NCBI GenBank assembly: GCA_040756735.1
Contig: JBFLYC010000009.1
Coordinates: forward strand, 54,607 to 118,606
Direction: 5' to 3'
Length of the DNA: 64,000 bases
From: JBFLYC01 sp040756735
GTDB taxonomy: Bacteria; Bacillota; DSM-16504; Desulfitibacterales; Desulfitibacteraceae
The notes under the pieces were generated by a model. The model had not been told where the DNA came from. It made no database searches and saw nothing but the letters and a program-made list of their open reading frames with translations. Below, piece after piece: positions 24,868 through 32,472 of the stretch; within the stretch, counting starts at the first letter, position 1; each line of letters starts with the position of its first letter. Both the position numbers and the translations under genes were made by a program.

Positions 24868-26499
24868 TTATCTACGCTTTTCCTTGGGCTGCTTTTGGGG
24901 TCCTTGAGCACACCCGTCCCTGCGGGGATCAGCCACGCCATAAAAATACCCACCCTGCTTCAATGGAACCATTACTGCCTGAACACAGCCTAAAAAGAAA
25001 CTGTAGGCGCTGCGTCTGGAAATATGAAATCCCGCGTGCTGCAGCAGATCAATGACTTCAGGGTGAAACCGTTTATGTTCGATTTGTACCTTTCCACTGC
25101 TGTCGGCATGAAGCCTGGGGGCATCCACAGCCCTGTCCAGGCCTTCTCCGGCATCAAAGACCCTGGTAATTATCTGAGCCAGACTGGTTGCAATTCGCTG
25201 GCTGCCCGGACTGCCTAAAAGCAGCCATGGCTTTTGTTCTTTATAAAACAAAGTTGGAGCCACAGCGCTCCAGGGTCTGGCTCCAGGAAGCAGGTAGTAG
25301 GGATGGGTCATATCATGATAGTCATAAGCGCTCATATAGTTGTTATAAAAAAACCCCAGGCCCTGAGCTATAGTCTTGCTTCCAAAAACCAGTTCAATGG
25401 ACTGGGTGATGCCAACTACATTACCTTTTATATCAGCAGTACAAAGGTGTGTAGTCTCACCGGACGTTGGAGGCGCCCTCCACCCAAAGCGTGAGCAGCG
25501 AGCTGTAATCTCTCTTAATCGGGCAGCTATCTTCCCGGCATACTCCTTATCAACCATTTTCTTTTCCATGGACTGCCAGTAAAGGTCCGGGTCTACCGGC
25601 ATACGCTCACGATCCCGCAAGGCCGCTCTGAAAGCCAGGGCTAATATTAAAGTGGATAAGGGCCTTCCAGGTTCAAGTTCTGCCGGATCAAAGTTTTCAA
25701 GGATGTTGAGGATTTGTATCAAGGCCCTGCCTGCACCCGGGGGAGGAAAGGTTGCCAATTCCATCTGCCGGTAGGATCCCCAAAGTACCGGACGTTCTAG
25801 GGGAAAGGGTATTTGACTAAAATCCACCTGGGACAAAAGTCCCCCTCTGGTTTTCATATCCTTGATAATTGCTGCGGCAATCTCTCCATGATAAAAGTCC
25901 TGCCAGCCTGCCCTGACCATCTGTTTCAAACAATTTGCCAATTCAGGCTGTCGCAAGAGGTCCCCTGCTTTCAATGCACAAGCGCCTGTAAAAAACTTAT
26001 CCTTCACCAATGGGTCTGCTAACAGTTTATCACTTTCCCTCATCAGCAGTTTGTGATGTAGAGAAGTAACCCTGAATCCATCCTCAGCTGCTATAATGGC
26101 CGGTTCCAACACTTCCTGCAGGGTAAGACTCCCATACCTGTCTAACAAATAGCCTAATACGGCAGGTGTAGAAGGTAAAGTGGCAGCAGTAATTCCCACT
26201 TTAACTGGTTCGCTGGGCAGCCTTTCTGGGTTTACTGAAAAAGGGGCTCTAGAAGAGCCGTCCAAGGCTAAAGTGCGATTTTCCCCAGCAAGATGCAGTA
26301 AAACCATGGATTGCCCTCCCAAACCGGAAGCCTGCGGTTCTGTAACTCCCAAGCAAAAAGCAGCAGCCACCGCCGCATCCACTGCATTACCGCCTTTTTC
26401 CAACATCTTTACACCTGCTTGTGTGGCTGTGTCTGAAGCTGTGGAAACCATCCCCCATTTGCTTACGGCCTGACGGCACTCTTTGGCCAAAAACCCCAC
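24868..26499 (-). CDS. Gamma-glutamyltransferase family protein
   Basis: A 543-residue Ntn-hydrolase of the gamma-glutamyltransferase family. The N-terminal GMVSTASDTATQAGVKMLEK and GGNAVDAAVAAAFCLGVTEP are the family opening. The autoprocessing nucleophile is the first Thr of TTHLCTADIKGN, and GSPGSQRIATS contributes to the oxyanion region. It cleaves gamma-glutamyl bonds as in glutathione, or a related substrate. There is no signal peptide, so it should act in the cytoplasm, unlike the exported E. coli enzyme. The start codon is a GTG without a convincing ribosome binding site; a TTG nine bases downstream is an alternative. Its stop is 4 bases from the convergent Phd-Uma2 gene. Confidence 0.88.
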   Translation of the reverse strand: MGFLAKECRQAVSKWGMVSTASDTATQAGVKMLEKGGNAVDAAVAAAFCLGVTEPQASGLGGQSMVLLHLAGENRTLALDGSSRAPFSVNPERLPSEPVKVGITAATLPSTPAVLGYLLDRYGSLTLQEVLEPAIIAAEDGFRVTSLHHKLLMRESDKLLADPLVKDKFFTGACALKAGDLLRQPELANCLKQMVRAGWQDFYHGEIAAAIIKDMKTRGGLLSQVDFSQIPFPLERPVLWGSYRQMELATFPPPGAGRALIQILNILENFDPAELEPGRPLSTLILALAFRAALRDRERMPVDPDLYWQSMEKKMVDKEYAGKIAARLREITARCSRFGWRAPPTSGETTHLCTADIKGNVVGITQSIELVFGSKTIAQGLGFFYNNYMSAYDYHDMTHPYYLLPGARPWSAVAPTLFYKEQKPWLLLGSPGSQRIATSLAQIITRVFDAGEGLDRAVDAPRLHADSSGKVQIEHKRFHPEVIDLLQHAGFHISRRSAYSFFLGCVQAVMVPLKQGGYFYGVADPRRDGCAQGPQKQPKEKRR

Positions 26500-26562
26500 C
26501 CCTGTACATCGTGGTTTGCTTAATTAACCCTACTTTATTACCTTTATTATATGCATTACTCA

Positions 26563-26904
26563 TCAGTTTTCTAATACTACAGCGAAATTTAGGCAATTAG
26601 CGGAGCCATGGTTGGAAAGCTTTTCTCTATATCCGCACTTACAGACAAATATCTGCCCTTCTCCCTGACCACGCAGTTCCAGTCTTTTGTGACAATTAGG
26701 GCACCTGGCCTTGGCGTTTTTGGCAACACCCTTTCTATGGCCGCACTCCCTGTCCTCGCAGATAAGCATTTTACCCTTTTTACCATTTACCTCAAGCATA
26801 TACTTACCGCATTGGGGACACCTGTTTCTGGTCAGATTATCATGCTTAAAGGTCTTCTCACTATTTTTTATCTCATTAACTAATTCTTGCTCTCTTCTTC
26901 TCTT
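26563..26904 (-). pseudogene. topB: C-terminal zinc-ribbon fragment of DNA topoisomerase III
   Basis: An open frame without a proper start. It reads NSEKTFKHDNLTRNRCPQCG, then KMLICEDRECGHRK, RCPNCHKRLELRGQGEGQIF and VCKCGYREKLS. This is the C-terminal double zinc-ribbon of Firmicute topoisomerase III. The catalytic part is missing: a stop codon lies at 26905-26907. After GYREKLS the sequence no longer resembles the family. It is therefore a relic truncated at both ends. A start at an internal ATG (26799) would give a 78-residue zinc-ribbon protein, but no ribosome binding site supports it. Confidence 0.7.
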
Positions 26905-27008
26905 TTAGCAATAATAGCCAGGGCAGATGTTTGGACTCTCCTGCAGGATAGCTGGGCATTACCCTTTTCTTTTATGTGTACTTATACTTTACTCGTCATC
27001 AATTGCAA

Positions 27009-27428
27009 TTATCCTGCTGTTTTTGCGCTGCTGATTTGACCGCGAATTTCGCCTGCCGGATATTGCCTGGTATGGACATTAACATAAGTGTTGCCTGCAT
27101 TCATTTCCATTATCAGTTCACTAAATGGGCGCCCTGCCAATGGACCAATTAGACTGGCCTGGGTCAGGGTTCCTTGAACTGTTCCTTGGCTTACTGTGAT
27201 GCCAGGATCAACAGGACCAAATAAAAAGGCTGCTATAGGCCCGTTAACCCCTCGTCTGCCAAGGTGAATATGAGCTTTAGTAAAGTTTGCCAGCCTGTTT
27301 ACTGTCAAACGATACTGCAGCATCCTTTCATCTTCACTTAATCTAAAAGATGCCTGGCCGCTGGCAATTGTTTGAACCGGTGGAACTTCTTGCTCACCTT
27401 CTAGGACGGCAAAGAATTGTCTTGACAT
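27009..27428 (-). CDS. CHRD domain protein
   Basis: A 139-residue protein that is almost entirely one CHRD (chordin-like) domain: FFAVLEGEQEVPPVQTIASG, AHIHLGRRGVNGPIAAFLFG and YVNVHTRQYPAGEIRGQI. The two HxH-like histidine sites (AHIHLG, NVHT) are the conserved features. Bacterial CHRD proteins are mostly of unknown function and often exported; this one has no signal peptide. TTAGGAGG precedes the ATG. It is a lone gene upstream of the ECF operon end, on the same strand. Confidence 0.88.
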   Translation of the reverse strand: MSRQFFAVLEGEQEVPPVQTIASGQASFRLSEDERMLQYRLTVNRLANFTKAHIHLGRRGVNGPIAAFLFGPVDPGITVSQGTVQGTLTQASLIGPLAGRPFSELIMEMNAGNTYVNVHTRQYPAGEIRGQISSAKTAG

Positions 27429-27535
27429 CCGGCATAACCTCCTAAGAAATGTATCTCATATATTCTATTCAATTTAATAATAATGGTGAATGCCAAGAAA
27501 TCATCTGCCTCAAATGCCAGTGCCCGTATCTTATC

Positions 27536-28480
27536 TCAATCAAAGTAAACTACTTCCACCTCACCTTGATTAACTATGTTTACCTTGTGAGAACCTGAGC
27601 CAAAGATTACATTACCAACAGCTTTGTTAGTATCATGCTGTGTTGTGATGCTCCAATCCACGTTCCCTGCTAACGAGCTTTGGCTGTTTACTACAGCCGT
27701 TATTGTAAGATTAGCCTGACCATTAACTCTAAGCTTCACCCTGCCGTAGTCCTTGCCGTAATTATCTACAATAAAGTTATTGCTGACAGCTTCACAATCG
27801 ATTTCTATAGGGTAGTAATAGTGTGAATAATAATAATGCTGTCTTTTCATTTCCACCATTTTATTTGCCGGCAGGAAAACAGTATAGTTAAAATCAGAAG
27901 CTCCTGGGCTAAAATCTTTAGCCCTAGGCACATCGGAAAACTGAACATACAATACATCTCCCACTTGATTAGCCGTCACTTTTCCCTGGTCAGCCAATTC
28001 CTCAGCTTTTTCCATATTTTCTGCGGTAATCTGCCCCCTGGCAAAAATAACTATTTGGTCTTCTTCTCCTTTCTTAAAGCTTATTGAAGCTTTTGGAAGG
28101 TCGAATTCAACTTTTTTTACTGTAGGCGAAACACTTATTTTTGTCTCAGGCACCACTACAGTGTAGTTCTGACTGGCTATAGCAGCAGTTACCTTAGGAA
28201 TAACTCCAATACTGGAAACTGTATACATGACAAGGCTAAATATCCCTATAACAATTATCAAAAAGATACTTAGTATGTCATACTTTATTTTTGGATGTGC
28301 TTCTTTTGCTAGAGAAAGGTACACAACTATTTCTACTCCCAATATAATTAAAACTATGGGCCACCAGTTTAAAATATGGTTAATAACTGGAGTTTGCTTT
28401 ACAAGGGATGTCAGTAAAATGGTACCTAGGGAGATAAGGAGAACACCCATGGACATGCTGCCTACTCGCCACTGTCGCAT
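27536..28480 (-). CDS. LiaI/LiaF-like membrane protein with beta-helical domain
   Basis: A 314-residue protein. The first 95 residues hold three to four membrane segments (MGVLLISLGTILLTSLV, WWPIVLIILGVEIVVYL, IFLIIVIGIFSLVMYTV). These resemble the LiaI-LiaF transmembrane domain. The rest is beta-rich (VKKVEFDLPKASISFKKGEE, ANLTITAVVNSQSSLAGNVD), like the putative adhesin/DUF4097 domain of anti-sigma-associated proteins. It overlaps the upstream membrane gene by 19 bases and is the last gene of the ECF sigma operon. The likely role is sensing or protecting the cell envelope; that is inference from context. Confidence 0.7.
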   Translation of the reverse strand: MRQWRVGSMSMGVLLISLGTILLTSLVKQTPVINHILNWWPIVLIILGVEIVVYLSLAKEAHPKIKYDILSIFLIIVIGIFSLVMYTVSSIGVIPKVTAAIASQNYTVVVPETKISVSPTVKKVEFDLPKASISFKKGEEDQIVIFARGQITAENMEKAEELADQGKVTANQVGDVLYVQFSDVPRAKDFSPGASDFNYTVFLPANKMVEMKRQHYYYSHYYYPIEIDCEAVSNNFIVDNYGKDYGRVKLRVNGQANLTITAVVNSQSSLAGNVDWSITTQHDTNKAVGNVIFGSGSHKVNIVNQGEVEVVYFD

Positions 28481-29292
28481 AGTCCATCACCTCCACTTTC
28501 ACTTTCCTCACCGGCTTCTTCTTTACTGCCCATAAGCATTTTAATGCCACCTATGATAAATAATAATGCTATCAATCCTGTTTGAGCGTATTGACTTATT
28601 CGCCAGCTGATAAATTCTGAGATTAACGGAAAGGCTACCCTGTTAAGGATTAGAATAAGACCTAACCCTATCAATCCATAACCTATAACCCTGTGTCTTC
28701 CCATAGACCAATTGCTTTCCCCCTTGATCCAGGATAACAAAAGAATATCTTCGTCTTCTAAAGGTTCATCGCTGGATACCTTTTTTAAAGTATCAAACAC
28801 CCCAAAAAACCAGATGATGGGCAGGGTAAACATGAGGAAACTTAAACGAAGGGTATCTGTAAAAAAGATGATGAAGAAAAACATGGTCATCAATTGTATC
28901 CCTTGTTTCTGCAGCCCCAGAAACATATGTCCCGCCCCTGGGATCACTGAAAGGGCCATGGCAATAAGCTGTCTGTTTTGTTTTGTCAGTTCCATATGGT
29001 TTAATTGATTCTGTTCAGACCCATCTCCAGTCCAATTATCATTAATTCTGCCCACTAATATCATACTGTCAACCATGGCGACCAGCCAGATAATTGGCAA
29101 GAGAATGAGTAGACCTTGGCCTGACCAAAAGCCAAATACTTCCACTAAAATAAAGGTAGCTAATATCGTTCCTATTGCTGCAAAAAGAAAGATTAACCCC
29201 CGAACAGTGTGATTCAAATATATTTGACCAAGGCCTGGAATAAAAGATAGTATAAAAGTAAGCAGTTTACTTTTTTTCTTCAAGTTTATCAC
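28462..29292 (-). CDS. Multi-pass membrane protein with duplicated TM2-like motif
   Basis: A 276-residue protein with about eight membrane helices. Two halves each begin with a TM2-like motif: FILSFIPGLGQIYLNHTVRG (residues 13-32) and ALSVIPGAGHMFLGLQKQGI (near 117-136). This suggests internal duplication. The C-terminus is acidic and glycine-rich. It overlaps the anti-sigma gene upstream by 26 bases and the LiaF-like gene downstream by 19 bases, so the operon is translationally tight. Function is unknown; membership of an envelope-stress operon is inferred. Confidence 0.75.
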   Translation of the reverse strand: MINLKKKSKLLTFILSFIPGLGQIYLNHTVRGLIFLFAAIGTILATFILVEVFGFWSGQGLLILLPIIWLVAMVDSMILVGRINDNWTGDGSEQNQLNHMELTKQNRQLIAMALSVIPGAGHMFLGLQKQGIQLMTMFFFIIFFTDTLRLSFLMFTLPIIWFFGVFDTLKKVSSDEPLEDEDILLLSWIKGESNWSMGRHRVIGYGLIGLGLILILNRVAFPLISEFISWRISQYAQTGLIALLFIIGGIKMLMGSKEEAGEESESGGDGLCDSGE

Positions 29293-29755
29293 CCCATTTA
29301 TCTTGATTGTTTAATTCCACACTCATAAATTCCAATAAACGTTCCGACCAGCCACTCGCCAGAAAATTTGTCTGTTTAGTGGAGTCTACCATTTGAATGG
29401 TTGTTTTGGGCACATACTGTCCAATAAAGTCAAAAACCCCACTGCTGAAAAACACCAGAGTAATACATGCAGCTGCAGCATAGTATATGAGGATATCGGA
29501 GGACCTGGAGCTTCTTTTCTTTGACTTGGCTGGTGTCTTTATCTCTGGAATATTAAGTTTTGCCATTACTCCATCAGTAAAACCTGGACTTAACAGGCCG
29601 GCCGCCTTGCCTAATTCAGTTGCCTCTACTACAGATAAATATACTGTTAGGCAATTATCACAATCAACCAGATGGTTTTCCATTTCAGTTTGCTGCTTGG
29701 CTTCTATGGACCCACTAACATAAAGCTGCCACTCTTTTTCACTGTAATGTCCCAT
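29267..29755 (-). CDS. Anti-sigma factor with zinc-finger domain
   Basis: A 162-residue single-pass membrane protein. The N-terminal MENHLVDCDNCLTVYLSV provides the His-x3-Cys-x2-Cys of the ZAS (zf-HC2) anti-sigma domain. One membrane helix lies near residues 92-112 (ILIYYAAAACITLVFFSSGV), and the C-terminal 50 residues would be outside. It should bind and silence the ECF sigma factor encoded directly upstream. The ATG at 29755 has GGAGG upstream and lies 1 base after the sigma gene stop. Confidence 0.85.
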   Translation of the reverse strand: MGHYSEKEWQLYVSGSIEAKQQTEMENHLVDCDNCLTVYLSVVEATELGKAAGLLSPGFTDGVMAKLNIPEIKTPAKSKKRSSRSSDILIYYAAAACITLVFFSSGVFDFIGQYVPKTTIQMVDSTKQTNFLASGWSERLLEFMSVELNNQDKWGDKLEEKK

Positions 29756-29756
29756 T

Positions 29757-30305
29757 TTATCCTCCCTCCTCCAGATATTGTTGCAGAAGCTTTTTTGCCC
29801 GGTAAAGCCTCGATTCAACTGTCCTTATGCTTACCCCTTCTTCATCAGCGATTTGCTTACAGCTCTTAGCTTGTATAAAATGCTTTACAATGACTTTATT
29901 GTAATGTTTAGGCAAGCGGCGAAATAGTCTTTGCAACACTTCCAACTCTTCTTTTCTAATAACTTTGTCTTCCAGCAAATCCTGGTTTGATAAATCCAGG
30001 TTCATCAGTTGGTCGGAGAGGCTTACTTGCCGTTCTTTTTCATGCTGACGTTTTCGTTTATAATCGATTGCTTTATTAGTAGCAATTCTACCAATCCAAG
30101 TCTTAAAGCCTTTGAATTTATACTGGGGTAAGGAACGGTACACCTGTATGAAAGTCTCTTGGGCTACATTTTCGGCTTCTTGATAGTCTCTAATTATGTT
30201 CAAAATGATGGCAAAGACAAAGGTTTGATATTTTTCAACTATCTGGCGGAAGGCTTCTTGGTCTCTTGCTAAAGCTGCTTTAATAAGATATTCCTCGGCT
30301 TTCAT
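29757..30305 (-). CDS. ECF-type RNA polymerase sigma factor
   Basis: A 182-residue group 4 sigma factor. Region 2 (FRQIVEKYQTFVFAIILNII, RDYQEAENVAQETFIQVYRS) and the core-binding FKTWIGRIATNKAIDYKRKR are clear. Region 4 (LFRRLPKHYNKVIVKHFIQA, then KQIADEEGVSIRTVESRLYR) is the DNA-binding helix-turn-helix. It resembles SigW/SigV-type envelope sigma factors. It is first in an operon with its anti-sigma factor and two membrane proteins. GGAAAGGAGGG precedes the ATG. I could not place a convincing ECF-type -35/-10 pair. Confidence 0.93.
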   Translation of the reverse strand: MKAEEYLIKAALARDQEAFRQIVEKYQTFVFAIILNIIRDYQEAENVAQETFIQVYRSLPQYKFKGFKTWIGRIATNKAIDYKRKRQHEKERQVSLSDQLMNLDLSNQDLLEDKVIRKEELEVLQRLFRRLPKHYNKVIVKHFIQAKSCKQIADEEGVSIRTVESRLYRAKKLLQQYLEEGG

Positions 30306-30369
30306 AGCTCCCTCCTTTCCCCTCTATAATAGACGCACTAAAATCAAAAAACACTGCAATTTTTTATAA

Positions 30370-30385
30370 AAAACACAAGTGTTTT
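30370..30385. promoter_or_regulatory. 16-bp palindrome upstream of the ECF operon
   Basis: AAAACAC and GTGTTTT flank AA, 65 bp before the sigma factor start. It is a plausible operator, though A+T-rich sequence makes chance possible. Confidence 0.35.
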
Positions 30386-30450
30386 AACTATACCAAAAAG
30401 AAACTATGCTAAAAGCATAATTTACAACTGTATTGAAAAATGTTCCGAGC

Positions 30451-30483
30451 AAAAATAGGAGCCTAACTTTTAAGTTAGACCCC
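30451..30483 (-). terminator. Intrinsic terminator of the copper-amine-oxidase-domain gene
   Basis: On the minus strand CTAACTT and AAGTTAG form the inner stem, extended by GGGG with CTCC, followed by TATTTTT. It lies 23 bases after the stop at 30506. Confidence 0.75.
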
Positions 30484-30505
30484 TCTTTTAACTCTCCCGA
30501 TACAC

Positions 30506-31228
30506 TCAGTTGAAAAACACAGGTTCCCCTACCACCAGCTTGTAAATGGTTCCATATCCAGGCGTGATATTTGATTCGATACAGAACTTCTTGATTCCAT
30601 TAATATTTATATCTACATTCTCTAAGGTTTCACCCGGCTCCAGGGTAATTGCTTTAATTACTTCTCCATTGTAGGAATCTTTCCTAATATTCATGGTCAG
30701 GCTGTACGGTGCGCTGTCATCAAGATAGAATGACGCGCGAAACTTAGAATATTTCCCATCCGGCTTCAGGTAGAAAGTAAAATACTGCATATTCATAGGT
30801 TTGTCATTGGTTATCCCCCATTTGTATGCAGCGTGGGGAGTTGCCAGCTTGGCGTTATCTGTTGTAAGGATGGTGCCATAATAATTTTCATAATACTTAA
30901 GTTCTTTAACCTCTAAGATCTCTTTTTTGCCGCCAATCCATATTGTATTTGTAGCTGCATCGTATTCCAAAGGCATTTTCGCTGCTTCTTCCACTATGGC
31001 CCTGACAGGTAAATAGGTCCTCCCGTTATAAACAATGGGTTTAAAATAATCACCCGTAACAGGGTCTTTAGGCGCCCAGTCCTGACCATTAAGTTTGAGT
31101 TTGATAGTATTGCTCAACACCGCTTGAATGCTGATATCATTTGCTGCCACCAGAGCTCCTGTGATAGAGGCTGTTAACAAGATACAAGTCAAAAAACCCG
31201 CTACAAACATTTTCCATTTTCCAATCAT
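30506..31228 (-). CDS. Secreted protein with copper amine oxidase N-terminal domain
   Basis: A 240-residue exported protein. A signal peptide (residues 6-28, ending ALVAAND) is followed by the copper amine oxidase N1-like domain common in Firmicute surface proteins: IKLKLNGQDW, VYNGRTYLPVRAIVEEA and TNTIWIGGK. The C-terminal half (YFTFYLKPDGKYSKFRASFY, LTMNIRKDSYNGEVIKAITL) looks like an NPCBM-type carbohydrate-binding sandwich. It carries no catalytic copper site, so it is structural or a binding protein. The gene is divergent from a SARP/MalT-type regulator, and an 11-bp-spaced direct repeat lies between them. Confidence 0.8.
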   Translation of the reverse strand: MIGKWKMFVAGFLTCILLTASITGALVAANDISIQAVLSNTIKLKLNGQDWAPKDPVTGDYFKPIVYNGRTYLPVRAIVEEAAKMPLEYDAATNTIWIGGKKEILEVKELKYYENYYGTILTTDNAKLATPHAAYKWGITNDKPMNMQYFTFYLKPDGKYSKFRASFYLDDSAPYSLTMNIRKDSYNGEVIKAITLEPGETLENVDININGIKKFCIESNITPGYGTIYKLVVGEPVFFN

Positions 31229-31278
31229 ATTAATTCCTCTTTAATTTATTATTGATAATTTAAGTTTACAGCTCGAGC

Positions 31279-31298
31279 GTGAAATTTCTGTGAAATTT
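31279..31298. promoter_or_regulatory. Direct repeats with 11-bp period (candidate SARP-type site)
   Basis: GTGAAATTT occurs at 31279-31287 and again at 31290-31298, one helical turn apart. It lies in the divergent spacer between the copper-amine-oxidase-domain gene and the regulator. SARP/BTAD proteins are known to bind such tandem repeats near -35. On the minus strand a TAAACT lies 10 bases beyond the repeats. Confidence 0.5.
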
Positions 31299-31350
31299 GT
31301 TAAATTCATGATATTCTGTTTTTATGGAAGTTTTTTTAAAGAGGGACAAT

Positions 31351-32472
31351 ATGAACGGTATTCCTGTTGTAAAAAGCAAATTAGTTATGCCTCAACTGCC
31401 ACATTCCTTTGTAATGTCAAACCGTATAAAAAGGATAGCTAAAGCCATTCATAGCAAGGATGTGGTAATGACTACTGCTCCTGCCGGATACGGAAAAACA
31501 TCCCTTATAATTGCTGCGTTAAATATGTACGGGCAGAACTATAGAATATGTTGGTACCGACTGGACCAGGAGGACAGAGATCTGGCTGTTTTTTTTACCC
31601 ACTTCATTGAAGCGCTTTTTCCTACTGAGGAAAATGAGTGGCATGAGTGCCGCGCCAACCTTGCAAACTACTGCGATATTTACTCTCAATACCAGTCTCT
31701 AATTGCAATCATCTGCCGGGAATTATGGGTCTACCATAATCATCATAAGAAAATAAAAACCTTCATTGTCCTGGACGATTTCCAGCAGGTCAAAGATTCT
31801 CAGAATATTTTGGGTCCAATACAATATCTAATAAATAATCTACCCAAAAACTGTTCCATAATCGTAAACAGTCGCTCCGAGTCAGGTATACTTACAGGAA
31901 AAATGAGACTAGAAAAGGATGTCCTAGAAATAAACAGCAATGATCTTTGTTTTTCCGAAGAAGATCTTTCAATACTTTTAAAAAATTACGGAATTAATAC
32001 AGATAATAAAATGATACAAAAAATCATGTTTATTACCGAAGGATGGGCGGCTGGAATCATTATGATCTGCCAGATTCTAAGCAGAGGTGACTTGCAGGGA
32101 AGCAGCATTCAGGGAATCGGCGGCATATTGGAAAAACCAGGAGAAAAAGCCATGTTGTTTAAATACATAGCTATAGAGGTATTAAAAACAGTTGATCCCG
32201 GGCTGATGCTCTTCCTCATCAAGGCCGCCATACTGCGCGACTTTACCGCCGTAGAAGTCAGTTCTATTTTTGACATCAAAGATGTACATGTACTTTTGTC
32301 CCAATGCGAAAAACAAGGCCTGTTTGTGCAAAAAATCCCGGGCGAAATTACAACTTACCGTTTTCACGGCCTGTTCAGAGAGGTTCTCCAACAGCTTCAA
32401 GCCGAATACTTCAGCGAAGAAGAGATAAGGTGTTACCACCAGCAGGCTGCCGCTTATTATATTGCAAGTTAA
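31351..32472 (+). CDS. N-terminal half of split MalT/SARP-type regulator (STAND ATPase)
   Basis: A 374-residue piece equal to the ATPase half of MalT-like STAND regulators. The opening VVKSKLVMPQLPHSFVMSNR is the family entry motif, TTAPAGYGKTSLI is the P-loop (about residue 45), and TFIVLDDFQQV is Walker B. The C-terminal part (RFHGLFREVLQQLQAEYFSE) reaches the start of the helical arm and stops at AAYYIAS. The natural protein would continue into the frame starting at 32462. Start is the ATG at 31351 with AAAGAGGGA upstream. Either a +1 frameshift mutation has split the gene, or two coupled polypeptides are made. Confidence 0.8.
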   Translation: MNGIPVVKSKLVMPQLPHSFVMSNRIKRIAKAIHSKDVVMTTAPAGYGKTSLIIAALNMYGQNYRICWYRLDQEDRDLAVFFTHFIEALFPTEENEWHECRANLANYCDIYSQYQSLIAIICRELWVYHNHHKKIKTFIVLDDFQQVKDSQNILGPIQYLINNLPKNCSIIVNSRSESGILTGKMRLEKDVLEINSNDLCFSEEDLSILLKNYGINTDNKMIQKIMFITEGWAAGIIMICQILSRGDLQGSSIQGIGGILEKPGEKAMLFKYIAIEVLKTVDPGLMLFLIKAAILRDFTAVEVSSIFDIKDVHVLLSQCEKQGLFVQKIPGEITTYRFHGLFREVLQQLQAEYFSEEEIRCYHQQAAAYYIAS

